Positions 35,201 to 46,629 of a stretch of DNA of 64,000 nt are shown here, piece after piece. Origin of the DNA: Uloborus plumipes (lineage: Eukaryota > Arthropoda > Arachnida > Araneae > Uloboridae); assembly GCA_038373865.1 (NCBI GenBank), contig JAXGGA010002836.1, forward strand, positions 49,604 through 113,603, given 5' to 3'. Every line of letters begins with the position of its first letter. Positions within the stretch are counted from its first letter, which is position 1. The position numbers were made by a program, and so were the translations under genes. Under the pieces are notes generated by a model that saw nothing but the letters and a program-made list of their open reading frames with translations, was not told the DNA's origin and did no database searches.

Positions 35201-37105
35201 TAAAACCATGCATATTATTTCTGCTTTCCTTAAAAACAAATATAAGCAAATCAATCCGAGCTGCAGAAAGTTTTATCCAAATGATTGCGTTTTAGTTAAA
35301 AAAAAAAATGAGTATGCTATTCTTCGAAGATTGAAACGTTCTTGACTTTTGTAAATTTATGACTTGGAGTAAGCCCAGCAATAGAAATGACATTTTCTTT
35401 CATTTTCCTTTTTTATGAATTCTTTTTCTGAAATGGCTAAAGTTTTGAGTTTCTAGAGGTATGCTTCTTTATGATATCGTTATATTTTTTAACTCTACTT
35501 CGTCAACAAGAGTTTTTTTCGTTTGATTTAGCTGAGAGATAAAATAATACTTTTCCGAAATGATTTCATAGAAATAAATGCAAATTACATTATATAAAAT
35601 TGAAGCATTAAGGATATATTTGTATTTTATATTTATTTGAAATATTTTTAATGATTGCAAAATATAGCGCTTCCCACTACTTTTTTGAACATAAATGAAA
35701 ATTAATTATATATTTCGTAGTCTTTAAGAAAATTTTGTAAATATATATTGTAAAAATATATGTGTACTGATATGTAGGCTTTTTAATCTTCGTTATCTAA
35801 AAAAAAACAGTTTCAAAATTTATTTTTTTGTAATAAAGGTAAATAGTTGGTCCCAGGGATACTATGTCAATTAACTCAATGACGGCAGACCGAAAATAAG
35901 ACTTTAAAAAAATCAAAGACGTTCCTGGAGAAAGTTGGGCAACTGATGTACCTAAATTCTTCCAGTAACTTGTCTGGTAAAGGATACTTGATTTTCATAG
36001 GAAGTGGAAACATAATAACCTCGTACCATAATCTGAGAAACAAGAAATATTACGAGTGAGGCGATTGATGTTACCTTAACGGACATAAACGTAATTAAAC
36101 GGACTTTCAAATGTTCTTGTGGATTGAACTACTATAAAGACTGAAAAAATACATGGGAGTGTAAATTAAGAAACCTTTTCACAGCCATGCACTGTTTTAG
36201 GGGCTGTAACTTACTGCTTAATACCCAAGTCGTGCCTTCAATTTACAAGTTTAACAATACCATTTTCCTTCATAGGTGTGCTAACTTTATCTCAATAACT
36301 AGTTTTTTCGGCACTCATACATTTTATAGAATGCTTTAAACCTCCACTTCGGTTACTACCCATTCCGAACTGAAAAGTTTTAATAAGAACAAAACCGCAA
36401 TCTTTGGATGGTATGAGCGAGTTGAGGGTGTGTTACATTTTCATCAACTGACTTCAACCTTTCAACAATAGCTTATCAGTCTTTTATAAGAACCTGAAGG
36501 AGATATTTAGAGTTAAATTGTTTTCGTATATAGAAAGAACAGATTAAATCTTTTGACACCTACTTTAAAAACAAACACTGAGTTTGAAGCATTTCCGCTG
36601 AAACTTTAATGACGAAAACTGATGAAAGAAAAAATGTACACATTCTAATAAACAGGCAAATAAGTTACATCATATGCAAATTTCACATGTAATAATCATT
36701 CATTAATTCGAAAGATATTTTATTTTATTGTAAAAATAGAAAATGTTTGACAAGAATTCCTATGAGTTATAAACTTGACGTTATTATTATTATTATTATT
36801 ATTATTTTTTTTTTGGTAAATAAAATTATGAGGCTAAACTTTATCTCAGAAAATATTTTTCTGCCAAACGGAAAACTGTTTATCTGTAAGCTGAAAATTC
36901 AATCGGTAAAAAAATATTAAAATCAACCGACTACTAAAATACCAAAAGTCGAGAGACTAAAAAGCCATATAAATAAGTAAAGCTTCACCTTGCTTTTGAA
37001 GCCTTCTGTTGTGCGACGAAACATGGTTCATTTCAAATGTAATGAATTGCTTACCCTATTTTTGTTGACGTCGTTTGCAAAGGTTACGGGTGCCTTGAAA
37101 TTGTG
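32241..37105. other. Unassigned AT-rich sequence
   Basis: Only simple features are seen: a poly-A run near 33706-33729 and a (TTA)n microsatellite at 36781-36805. No reading frame with a recognisable motif was found on either strand. Confidence 0.5.
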
Positions 37106-37109
37106 TTAA

Positions 37110-37809
37110 GGGGTTACAGTACCTTTCTAACAAATTTCTTTAATTTAAGTGAAAAAGTTATTTCTTTGAAATATTTGTTTCTGCACTTGTTTAGCAATCA
37201 ATAATTTATTTTCAAACATTAAAAATTTTGAAAACTTTTTTGAAAATTTGAAAAATATAAGAAAGTTTCAATTTTTAAAAAAACCCTAAGGCTTTTTCGT
37301 TTCTGCACTAATTTCAAAATTTCTTTTTGAGAAATAATCACAAGGATTGCCTCAACAAATCTGTGCATTTATTTTCTTATATTTTGATTAGAAAATACTT
37401 TGTGACCTTTTATGTAAAAAAAGTCTTAGAAAATTTTGTTCTTCGAGGTTTAACAAACTTTAAAAGTTTTTGTAATTTATAAAACGCTTATTCAATGCAC
37501 AGTTTTGTTAAATATATTATCCTGAGTGCAAAAAATATTGCTTTAAAGTTATATCTTTACTAGAAAAAATCCCTTAGCATTTCCAGTAACATAGAAACAC
37601 TAAAAACTGATCACCGAGAATAAGCACTTTAAAGTTTGGCTTTTCCATTAAAACGCATAGGATGCATGCCCTAAAGTTACTCATAACTTTTTAAATAGTT
37701 TAGCTAGAACAATGCTATTTTTTCTGAGTGTTTTAAATAACTTTTAATTTTGAAATAAGCAATAAAAATTTTTTTGGTCTTTTGGTCATTTTTGAGGTAC
37801 TGTAACCCC
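37110..37809. mobile_element. TTAA-flanked MITE
   Basis: Terminal inverted repeats GGGGTTACAGTACCT and AGGTACTGTAACCCC bound 700 bp. They are flanked by TTAA on both sides (37106-37109 and 37810-37813), the duplication made by piggyBac- or Kolobok-type transposases. The interior is AT-rich and non-coding. Confidence 0.85.
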
Positions 37810-37813
37810 TTAA

Positions 37814-39373
37814 CTACGTGAGGTCTGATGCAAACAGTCGAAACTCGGTTTAAACTCGAAGATTACTTATTGCACATAAGAACTACGAGCATAGTAGATG
37901 AACTTCGACATGTTAAGAAGGAACAAAAGGAATATAACAGCATAATACTATTTTCTAACGCGGACAAGCTTCGCGCACCTGGTGCAAGCTACTACATTTG
38001 AATCACGATTGCAACTGATACAGTAGCGTCGACGTCAGTCCTACGGTTTTATTGAGAGTTAGTGGTGTCTTTACTTCTGCTCGGTGGGTATTTTTCACAC
38101 CTTCTAATTCACGGGAAAAAAACAAAAACATTTAGCACAGGCATATCATACAGTTATTATCCACCAGTGTTTTAATACATAACTGTGAATAAATTTTCTT
38201 TATTAACTATTTTCAGACTCAATTCTCTGTTGTCTTTTTTTTTCTGTCCTTATGTAAACTTTGGTTTTTAACACTGATAAATATGTAATTTCTAAAAAAA
38301 AGTATGCCACTCTTTAATTAAAGAAAATACTCTTAAAATACGGTTCCAACTACTTTTTCATTTAACTTATAATTGTAAGAAACAATTAGTCATATTGAAT
38401 TTTTTTCGTAGATGTTTCTTAGTAACTGTATGAAAAAACCACTTAATTAAAAGTATTTCAAAATGCAAAACTAGTCCTTTAAGGTTTCTAAAGTAAATGA
38501 CGCTATGCTAGAAGCCATAACTGTCACATAATTACAAAAGATAAATGACTTACAATGTGCAATTAGTTATTAAGTTTAAAACAGATTTAAACACTCTTTC
38601 AGAAACCCTATTCTTTAGACACGCTTTGATACTCAGATTTAATTATCGCAAACTATGCGGCAAAAACGGGACACTTTGTTCTTCAGTTCTTTAGAAATGC
38701 CCTTATTGCAGTTTTGATCCATAAGCTATATATAATCTTCCTTTATTTCAATCACGAACAAAAACGAACTGACACATTAATAGCCCATTTTAATGCACAG
38801 GATACTGACGTTAATTATTTTTGAATTTTATCTGATTTATAGTCGCTTATAATTATGTTAGCCAAGAAAAGATGTTTTTTTTCAACTTCCTTTTATTTGT
38901 TTCATGAGTACCCCTCATAATGGGCCTACGATAAACAATACCGCATGACAATATTAGTAATTACGTTAAAAAAAAGGCTGCTATATTTAAGCAGTTAGAA
39001 GCAGATGTTCGGTAATAGCTAAAAATATGTATACATTCCTTTAGACATTATGATACTGTAATTATTTTAATTAAGATTTTCCTTTTAAAACGATGTGGAT
39101 TCATTTCATAAAAACTTGATAGAATATAGCTCAGGTATTCATGTTTGTGTTTATTCGTACTATTTTTATCCAGACAAACTAATTGTTTAAGGATGCGATT
39201 TCATGACTGCTACTTTTAAAATAACTGATTTCACTAGCAGCACAAGTCTGCAATGTCTGTATTTAAGATTTGGGTTACTAATTTGGACGTAGTTTTATCG
39301 TTTATTCCGAAGATTAGTTAGATTTTTTGAGCAAGAAAAACTTAAACCGCTACGTTTTTTCAATGCGACTCTC
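37814..39373. other. Unassigned AT-rich sequence
   Basis: No gene, tRNA or element end was recognised. Confidence 0.5.
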
Positions 39374-39376
39374 ATA

Positions 39377-41355
39377 CAGTGGGGCCATTCCATGAAAAGT
39401 GAAACCAATTGGTCGAAAATTCATATTGAAGTTATGTTGCTATGTTATACATCATTTTAAAGCTTAAGATGTATATTTTAAGAATCCTGCATTGGTTTTT
39501 AGTGAGAGTTAGAATAATACTTGTTTTCTTAGCTGGAAGTACGATATTCACGAACTTGTAAAAATCAGAAAAAAGAACACATTTTCAAATGCATATTTCT
39601 CATCGAAAAATAAAAACAAAAATAACTACTTGTAGCACAATTTTAACTACTAAGACGGTACTATAATAATATGCATTCATTAGTTTCTTTTGAATTGATC
39701 TAAATGGTGTAATTGAAGTTTGAAAAAAAGAAGTTTGATGTTACGTCTGTAACAAAAAAGAAGCAAAAGTTGTCATTACGTCCTAAAAAATCAAAATTAA
39801 AAAAAACCCTTAATGGTCCTTTTGGCAAATTCTTAGAGTAATTGCCCACCATAGTTAAAAATATTGCAACTGATTTAGTTTTTAAATTAATGCTGTTACA
39901 GACGTAACATTTCGGAGATAAAAAATGGCTCTATGTTACGTCCGTAGCAAAAGTAAATTTCCAATTAAATAGGTAAAAAGCACAGGATGAGCAATACATG
40001 TATATAGCATAATATGGTACGAGTACTAAAGTTTCTGGTATTCTGATTTTGAAATTTTTAATTAGGTCGGCATGTAATTGAAATTTATTTCTTGAGATTA
40101 ATAAAATACACATATGGTATAACTGATTATAATTTATACCTCAACTGGCATTTTTTTGCTACGTCACATGGAAAGGGAGCTGTGGATGGAGTTGGGGGTA
40201 TGGTTAAGCACCAGGTTTGGCAGAGAGTAAGATCTAGAACAGCATTTGTCAACGACGCTCTTTCCTTTTTTCAGTGTGCAAACTCCATTGCAGAAAAAGT
40301 TACAATTATTTATATGCCCCAGGAAAATGTTTTAAAGCGGACGCCAAAATTGGAAGAACGGTGGGCTAAAATCGCGAATTTGCCAAAAGCCCGCGAAATG
40401 CATTGTTTTCGAACAGAATACGAAAATGCCGTTCGAATTTCGAGAACGTCGGACGAAAAAGGACACATTTTTTCATTCAAAAAAAATTATCAAAATTGAC
40501 CAACTGTCACCAAGAAGGTTAAATTTTAGTTTGGTACTAGTATTCTGCTATATGATCCAACATTTTAAAATTTTTAAGTTCTCCTAAGATCAATTACTGA
40601 TTCCAGGGAGGAATTTACTTTTCCCGATTTTTTTATGTAGCAGCCCCATTATGCATTAAATTTAAGAATACAAATAAATAAATTTGTGTGAAGGCCCTTC
40701 TAAACTTTTCTTGTGTCAATCTTTCTTGGAAATAATTGTCTTAAGATGCATTAGTTTATTGTTACATATTGACATATCGGCATATGCTCTCAATTCCTCC
40801 AGACTTACCCAAATTTTCTAAAACTGTTACAGTATAACTTAAAATATTCAAATAATGTGTTAATTAATGCTACTGTATTGTTTTAGCACAAAAATGTTTG
40901 TTTATTCCTGCTTTACAATACAGTTTTCTGCTTTCAAATCAGAGATGTTACGTCTGTAACACCACTTTGTTTCGTCCGTAACAAGTTTATGAATTTTTTT
41001 CACAAATTCGGCAGTCAAAATCCACACAATCTTTATGGTTTTAGAAAGCTTGAAGTCTCTAGAACACGTATTTAAAAGAAAAAGTTCAAAATTTCCGTAT
41101 AATTCAGAGGAATATTGTAAGTTGTATGACATAGTCGAGTTTTTGCTGTTTTGTGAATTACGTCTGTAACAGGCAGTTTTTAATTTCTGTATTTTTTTTG
41201 TAATTAAGCAATCTGCACGCAAATTTAATGTAGCATAAACATCATCAAGTTACACTACAGGAAAAAAAAATTGAAGACTTTCATCAGCCCAAATCAGAAT
41301 TATTTGTGTTCAAAGTCTGCGATTGTTACGTCTGTAACGATGGAATTGACCAGTG
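39377..41355 (+). mobile_element. Motif-array element E2 (GTTACGTCTGTAAC)
   Basis: The left end CAGTGGGGCCATTCCATG and the reverse of the right end (CACTGGTCAATTCCATC) are related imperfect terminal repeats, both next to ATA. The 14-base word GTTACGTCTGTAAC recurs at 39740, 39895 (inverted), 39935, 40947, 40970, 41157 and 41325, with small changes in some copies. A transposon-type protein fragment lies inside on the plus strand. Boundaries are approximate. Confidence 0.6.
40092..40499 (+). pseudogene. Transposon-associated protein fragment in E2
   Basis: The frame is 135 codons. From about residue 14 it reads LNWHFFATSHGKGAVDG and then VGGMVKHQVW, followed by RTPKLEERW. From memory, a W-x-F-[FA]-ATSHGKG-x-x-DG-x-GG core recurs in uncharacterised transposon-borne proteins of arthropods and other animals; I cannot name a superfamily. 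The first 13 residues look unlike the rest, so the real exon probably starts near 40120 after a splice site. It is the only sizeable coding-like stretch among the motif copies, so it is a plausible remnant of the protein that acts on them. Confidence 0.5.
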
Positions 41356-41358
41356 ATA

Positions 41359-42339
41359 AATTACCTTTGGTCCTTTGGCTGCATCCATTTAAACAATTCG
41401 TACATTTTCTTAAATCTTCCACAATTTTTGGTGGCATTCGACACTTTGGATGTTACAGAGAATAATTAAAATTCACTATTTACATTTTAATTCGTGCACT
41501 TTCATGCGCCACGTTTCATTTTATTTTATCTTTTATTGTTTTTTCGCTCCTTTTTTCTGCGTTTTATTTCAAATTCATCGCTTAAAGATGTTTGTGAATT
41601 CATTACAATTGACACATTTTACTTAGTTCACGAACAGTTTCTAAGTTACAAAATATTCACAAGTCCCGAAAAATATCCCACTGAAACAAGGTTTTTTTTT
41701 TAAATATTTTTTACGAGTTAAAGTTGCAAAAGTTAATTTTTTTCTTCTAAATTTGAATTTTAAAAGTAGCTGTTTTTGATTTCCTTCCCTTCAAAATGTA
41801 TTCCTATAAAGTAATAAATAAGGTAAATACTACTGAAGGTTAATGATATTTTTTGTGATTTGGGATCAAAGACATATTTTATTTGGGGAAAAAATGCTTA
41901 TTAATAATGATAAAATGTACGAAGAAAGTTTGAATTGAAGACTACATCAATCTTAAGGGCGAGCTCAATTTGCACCGTTATTTAAGCATAATTTTTTTCT
42001 TGTAAACACTAATTTTGTATTTGTATTCATTAAATTTATTTTCCTCAAAACGTTTAGTTCTAATACAGCTTAACGCAATAATATTCGTAAAAAATCCAGA
42101 GTCAATAGTAAACTTTTGAATAAAAAGGCTCTGATTCGAATCTCTTAAGAGTGTTGAAATAATTGACATTCTTTGTCACGTCCTCTCAATACATGAAGTT
42201 TTAAAATTCAATATAATTTTGCTTTAAATTGAATCACCTGTACCAGCAAGTAACACAAGAATAAATAATGTCCCATACGCTTAAGAATTTGCATACATGA
42301 ACTGGTTTTCTATATTTCTAAATATTTCCTGTAATTTGT
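41359..42339. other. Unassigned sequence
   Basis: Nothing recognised; short frames only. Confidence 0.5.
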
Positions 42340-42560
42340 TTAAATGCTTGTTAACGCAAAAGAGTTCATCTCTTTTTTCTACTCGTTCAATCATTATTTT
42401 TGATCGCACGTGTATCTTTCTTTCCTTTTACGTTGCAATATTTATTGATAACCTGTTAGGGAAGAAAGCATCCATCATCATTTAAACACCTCTGCCTATT
42501 ACTTAAATTAAATTGATTAATGAATGGCTGCTACCTAATATGAGAGATGACACGAACTCA
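42340..42560. repeat. Dispersed repeat R1, copy 2 (inverted)
   Basis: This is the inverted, diverged mate of 32060-32240, with CTGCTACCTAAT, GAACTCATTTATCAA and GTTGCAATATTTATTGATAA as matching blocks. Confidence 0.6.
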
Positions 42561-42752
42561 TTTATCAACACATTAAAGAGTACTTGATAGCAATTTTTGC
42601 TGTTATGAGTTTTATTGTATCTTTTAAAAACATGGGAAAACATAATGAAAGTTAGATTGAATAAAAAATAAAGAACAATTTCATCGCATGTTTTTTTTTT
42701 TTTTTGCAATGACGGATTGCTGGATTGCTATTGGTTTTCATTTGCGACAGTA

Positions 42753-42896
42753 CTGTACCTCAGAACCAGACTAACGTAAGTCCATTTTCGTCATTTTTCG
42801 GTAGAGGGGAAAAGCGATTGTCGAATACATCGTTTTTCCCTTCTACTGAAAAATGACGAAAATGGACTTACGTTAGTCTGGTTCTGAGTTACAGAG
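42753..42896. repeat. Near-perfect hairpin (arms about 60 bp)
   Basis: The left arm (42753-42813) holds CTCAGAACCAGACTAACG, then TAAGTCCATTTTCGTCATTT. It is repeated in inverse at 42833-42896 around a 19-base loop. This is a small foldback or MITE-like unit. The arm contains AACGTAAGT, also the core of the word repeated in element E3. Confidence 0.85.
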
Positions 42897-43057
42897 TAGT
42901 GGTCGTGTGATTCCTTTTATAGATTGGATCCGGAGTCTGTTATTTGTCCTACATAGACACACACAAACACGTCTACACACCTACCGCAATTAATGATTGC
43001 GGAAAACACAATTGAAATTGAAGATGTCAGAATTCAAATCATTTTCAATTTGTGTAG

Positions 43058-43228
43058 AGAAAATTACAACGTTAAGGAGGCACAAATAAGCAGGGATACT
43101 GCAGACATGTGTTTCGGCATTACAAGGAACGTCTTTTACAATGCAAAAAATTGGAAGCTTATGGATGCACAGGCATCCGACAAAAGCACCGGGAACAGAA
43201 GCGAACAACTTAAAAAGCAAACATAGCG
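43058..43228 (+). repeat. Penelope-like element terminal fragment, plus strand
   Basis: This stretch matches the reverse complement of about 49429-49600 at roughly 90% by eye. Shared blocks are ATTACAACGTTAAGGAGGCA, GTGTTTCGGC, AAGGAACG and ATCCGACAAA. The minus-strand copy leads into the Penelope-like reading frame, so this inverted copy is a terminal segment of the same family. The 77-codon frame over it (42993-43226) is not an independent gene. Confidence 0.7.
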
Positions 43229-43587
43229 GATAATCCAAACACCAATGGACAAATCCATGCAAGTGTGGAAAATCGTTGGAAAAATCAAATTACAGCAATG
43301 CATCTGTTTTGCATATTTTTTGGTTTAAAAATGTTAGAAGTTTATTATTTATACTAATTTTTTGTAAAGAATGTAGTATTTTTAGCTTTGGCAGCACTTG
43401 GAAATGAAATTTTTAACTTTTGGTAAAGCAAACGATCAATCTTTCAACCTTGGTAAGTTTCAATTTTTTTCTTTAGATAACTGTTTTAAAGGAAGAATAT
43501 TGAATATTACACTTTAATTTAAATTATGAATTGCTAAAACGAATGTTTTCACTTAAATTAAGTGATTTATGTAAACTTAAAAAATGC

Positions 43588-45172
43588 ACTGTTCTATGTA
43601 ACGTAAGTTATCAAAAACATGTTAAAGTTCATGATGTGCATAAATAAAGGGCAATGCAATGTTAACAATGCTATATTTTCTATCTTATAAGTTTGTATTA
43701 ATCAAATAGTTAAAGTATCTTTTTTTAATATTGTTTATTTAATTTTTTGTGCTACAATAAAAACGTGTAACGTAAGTTACGGAAATACTCAGGTAATGTA
43801 AGTTACCTAAGTAGGACTAAAATACTTGTGTTTATAAAGAAAGTAAATTGTGAAATAAACCTATGAGGTTAGTAGAAGTTATTTATTCAAGAACTCCTTT
43901 AAATGTACTGTATTTACTTAATTTAATCATATTTCTTAAAATGTCCCTATTTGTTAATAAGATTACAATACACCTCTATTATAAATTACATGTGTCTTTT
44001 TGGCTTTTAAGATATTAATTCTCTTTAAACAATATCACTGCATTAGAATATTTAAGAGGTATTTTGCTATAAATTATTCAAAAATGACTTATGTTATGAT
44101 TTAAAGTTTTACAATATGTTTTGGAACAAGCAAATATAAGAATATTTTATCTCTTACAGATAAAATATATTTTTTCTGCATTAAAATGCCATTGAACTCT
44201 GCAGAAAAGATGCGTTGTAAAAGGGGTATGAGAAAATTCATGTGGATATTGCAGATTTATAAATAAAAGTCACTCTTGATGGTATTGAAATATGTTAATG
44301 AAAAATTAAAATTTATCAAAACTACTTTCTGAGGATCCGCACATTGACAATCACTATTTAAGAACTAGAAATGCCCGTGAATGGTGTGAACAAAGCCCGT
44401 GAATGGTGTGTGCGAAAATACATTGTATCCTTGAGTTGTGACGATTATTAAAGAAAACGAGTTTAAAGTAAAAGTAATGGTTGCTGATGGAACCTATTAT
44501 AAAAGGCCAGAAACGACAGATGAAATTTATTATAAGAAAGAAAACGTGATTCGAAAATTTGAACTACCTGAACTTGTTAATAACAGCGACCAGTATGCAT
44601 TTAAGTCTTATGTTATGAAATATTTTTGATTGGTCATTGAATTTAGTATTAAATTTCTATAAATTTCATTCAAAAATGTTAATTTCCAATATTTTGATCT
44701 AAACTAAGCTGCAATTTTCATTCATTAATTTATGTAATAAAGATATGCTTGTAAGTAAATTTCGTAACGTAAGTTATTGTAACGTAAGTTACCCAGTTGA
44801 AAAGCCCCTTAATCCACAATTTTTGAAATAAATTTTTAAATTTATGAAAATAAAATCCTAAGCATTATAAGGAACTGATAAATTATACTTCAAACAAGAA
44901 AACAGCTGTAATAGAGCAGAAATTTGCCTTAGAACCAATTTTCATATTATGTCACTTCCTTTTTGTGTAACGTAAGTTACTGCCTTATTTTTGACTGCTA
45001 AATTTTGTAAAATTTTAATGCATCGAATATTTTTGCATTTTAATTTTGTTTTTGATTGTAATTTTCATAGAATGCTTTTATACAAGGTTTGTATAACAAT
45101 ATTTGTCTGTACTGAGGTGCTAAATGCCTGAGAGTTGGTAGAAATGTAACGTAAGTTACCGTCGAATTGCCC
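43588..45172 (+). mobile_element. Motif-array element E3 (GTAACGTAAGTTAC)
   Basis: The 14-base word GTAACGTAAGTTAC recurs in one orientation at 43598, 43767, 43793, 44764, 44779, 44967 and 45146, exact in four copies and with one change in three. The outermost copies sit beside CACTGTTCTAT on the left and CGTCGAATTGCCC on the right, which I take as degenerate ends. The right end resembles that of E2 (word + GATGGAATTGACC). It lies between the Penelope-like 3' part and the plus-strand terminal fragment. Boundaries are approximate. Confidence 0.6.
44438..44629 (+). pseudogene. C-terminal transposon protein fragment in E3
   Basis: The frame opens at GTG 44438 and has 63 codons with no upstream continuation. 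It includes VKVMVADGTYYK followed by RPETTDEIYYKKENVIRKF. The latter aligns with FPETKEKAQFIPEDNMKKL in element E4: P-E-T, acidic, aromatic, E-[ND], [RK]K. This looks like the C-terminal domain of one transposon protein family. Its activity is unknown. Confidence 0.5.
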
Positions 45173-45189
45173 ATTTATATCGTTAACTA

Positions 45190-45643
45190 AGTCAGAACTA
45201 TTTTTCTAAGTAGGAAAGGATTCCCAAAAATCAAGATCTGATAGGTTGGGAAATTGGAAAAGAATTAAAATCGAAAGAATGATTCTTATCTTAACAATGT
45301 TGCGCAATACTAGACTTGTTCAATTGTTGTTTTTTCACATAATTCTGATGTTCCTTTAAGCGGAATTTCAAAGCAAGTCGCGTTTGTCCGATATAGGATT
45401 CATAAATACCACAACTGTTAAGAGGATGAACGGGATCTTTACGAGAAGAGAAAGAGTTTATTCATAGGGGAGAATATCACTTAGAAATTGAAACGTTTGA
45501 GAATCTTAGCAACCTGATAACTCACTGAGGGAATTAATGGCAAAACAACCAAAATCTTTCCAATGAAAGTTCTTTTAACAATAGTCGTTTCGGATTTGTT
45601 AGAAAGTTTTTTCAGAAATGGAATCAATCAAAGTATGAGGATA
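45190..45643 (-). pseudogene. Penelope-like element 3' coding part with GIY-YIG domain
   Basis: Read on the minus strand, the segment continues the Penelope-like protein after element E5 with YPHTLIDSISEKTF. It then has degenerate sequence, and then NSCGIYESYIGQTRLALKF with RLKEHQNYV (45340-45420) and NHSFDFNSF (about 45270). GIY...YIG...R...H/E is the endonuclease domain that nicks DNA for target-primed integration in Penelope-like elements. Several stops and frame changes interrupt it. Confidence 0.78.
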
Positions 45644-46497
45644 CCCTAGCAGCATAATCTCATCGGCCGATGATCAGCCATTCATCGAAACCCGATGAAA
45701 TTCTCATCGGCCGATGATCGGATTTCGATGAGTTTTCATCGGGAATTGCTCCAATATGTCTCATCGGCCAATCAGAATCCGAGCAGCAAAATCCGATGAG
45801 TTTACGATGGGATTTGGAGCAATTTACGAGCAGTGCAGTCCTGTGCCGATGAATTTAGGATGAAAATATGATATGATTTAGATCAATATACGAGCAGTGT
45901 AGTTAGTGGCGATGAATTAAAGATCAATTTTGGATAAAAATAAGATGAGAGTTAGATCAATATACGAGCAGTTTAGTTCCGAGGCGATGAATTTTGGATC
46001 ATTTTCTTTTTATTTCTCCCAACCAAGTGTGCCTGGTCAACTCTAGGATCGAACCCGGGTTATCGGCGCGGAAAGTCAACGCTCTACCACCACGCCACCA
46101 AGTCTACGATTAATGAGCCAACACTGCATATTGAATAAAACTTTGGGATTGGGAAAATTTTTATTAGAAAATTTGTTCATTACGACCTTTTTCCAATGAA
46201 ATCTGTAGCTTGGCATATTTTAAATCGGGAAATTTGATCGGAAGGATATCGTTTTTCGATGGAATATAGCTCGGCTAATTTTCATCGGGAAACTTCATCG
46301 GAAGGATATCATTTTTCGATGGAATATAGCTCATCTTATTTTCATCGGGAAAATTGATCGGAAGGATATCGCTTTCCGATGAAAAGTAGCTCATCGAAAA
46401 CCGTGCTCGGGAACAATATCGTCGTGCGTTACGGGATCAGTTTACGAGGAGTTAGTTGATCGGCCGAGCAAAATCCGATGAGTTGATGCTACTTGGG
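45644..46497. mobile_element. TA-flanked element E5 with TCATCGG arrays
   Basis: Ends CCCTAGCAGCATAATCTCATCGG-like on the left and CCCAAGTAGCATCAACTC-like (inverted) on the right are flanked by TA. The element splits the Penelope-like frame exactly between codons. Inside are ATCGGCCGATGA palindromic words, a roughly 70-bp tandem repeat (45790-45980), three roughly 62-bp units ending in CGATGGAATATAGCTC (46226-46400), and a tRNA-like stretch. No protein is seen, so it is non-autonomous. Confidence 0.8.
46036..46112 (-). repeat. tRNA-like segment inside E5
   Basis: On the minus strand it reads TGGCGTGGTGGTAGAGC (box A) and then, about 30 nt later, CCCGGGTTCGATCC (box B). Acceptor pairing is poor and the anticodon arm irregular, so it is a tRNA-derived promoter-like module rather than a tRNA gene. 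Confidence 0.6.
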
Positions 46498-46499
46498 TA

Positions 46500-46583
46500 G
46501 TTTCTATCAAGAGCCACAGCTTTAAGATAGTTGAGTTCTGCTTTAAGAAGTTCCGATGAGGAACAAAGATTAATAGCACGGTA
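46500..46583 (-). pseudogene. Penelope-like RT, piece between two insertions
   Basis: This minus-strand piece encodes RAINLCSSSELLKAELNYL and then KAVALDRNY. It matches the conserved segment that follows the HHP...QK...AAFN region in Penelope-like proteins. Helitron H4 lies on one side and E5 on the other. Confidence 0.75.
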
Positions 46584-46629
46584 AATTACTACTATTAAAA
46601 TCTGTCCGCGTCTGTCTGTCTGTCTGTCT

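Noticed and set aside
40902..41222. 106-codon minus-strand frame
   Set aside because: It overlaps the E2 word array, and its CYRRN repeats are translations of GTTACGTCTGTAAC; no family resemblance.
39740..45159. CRISPR-like arrays from regularly worded repeats
   Set aside because: Spacing is irregular (15 to more than 900 bp), words are only 14 bp, and the context is eukaryotic transposons.
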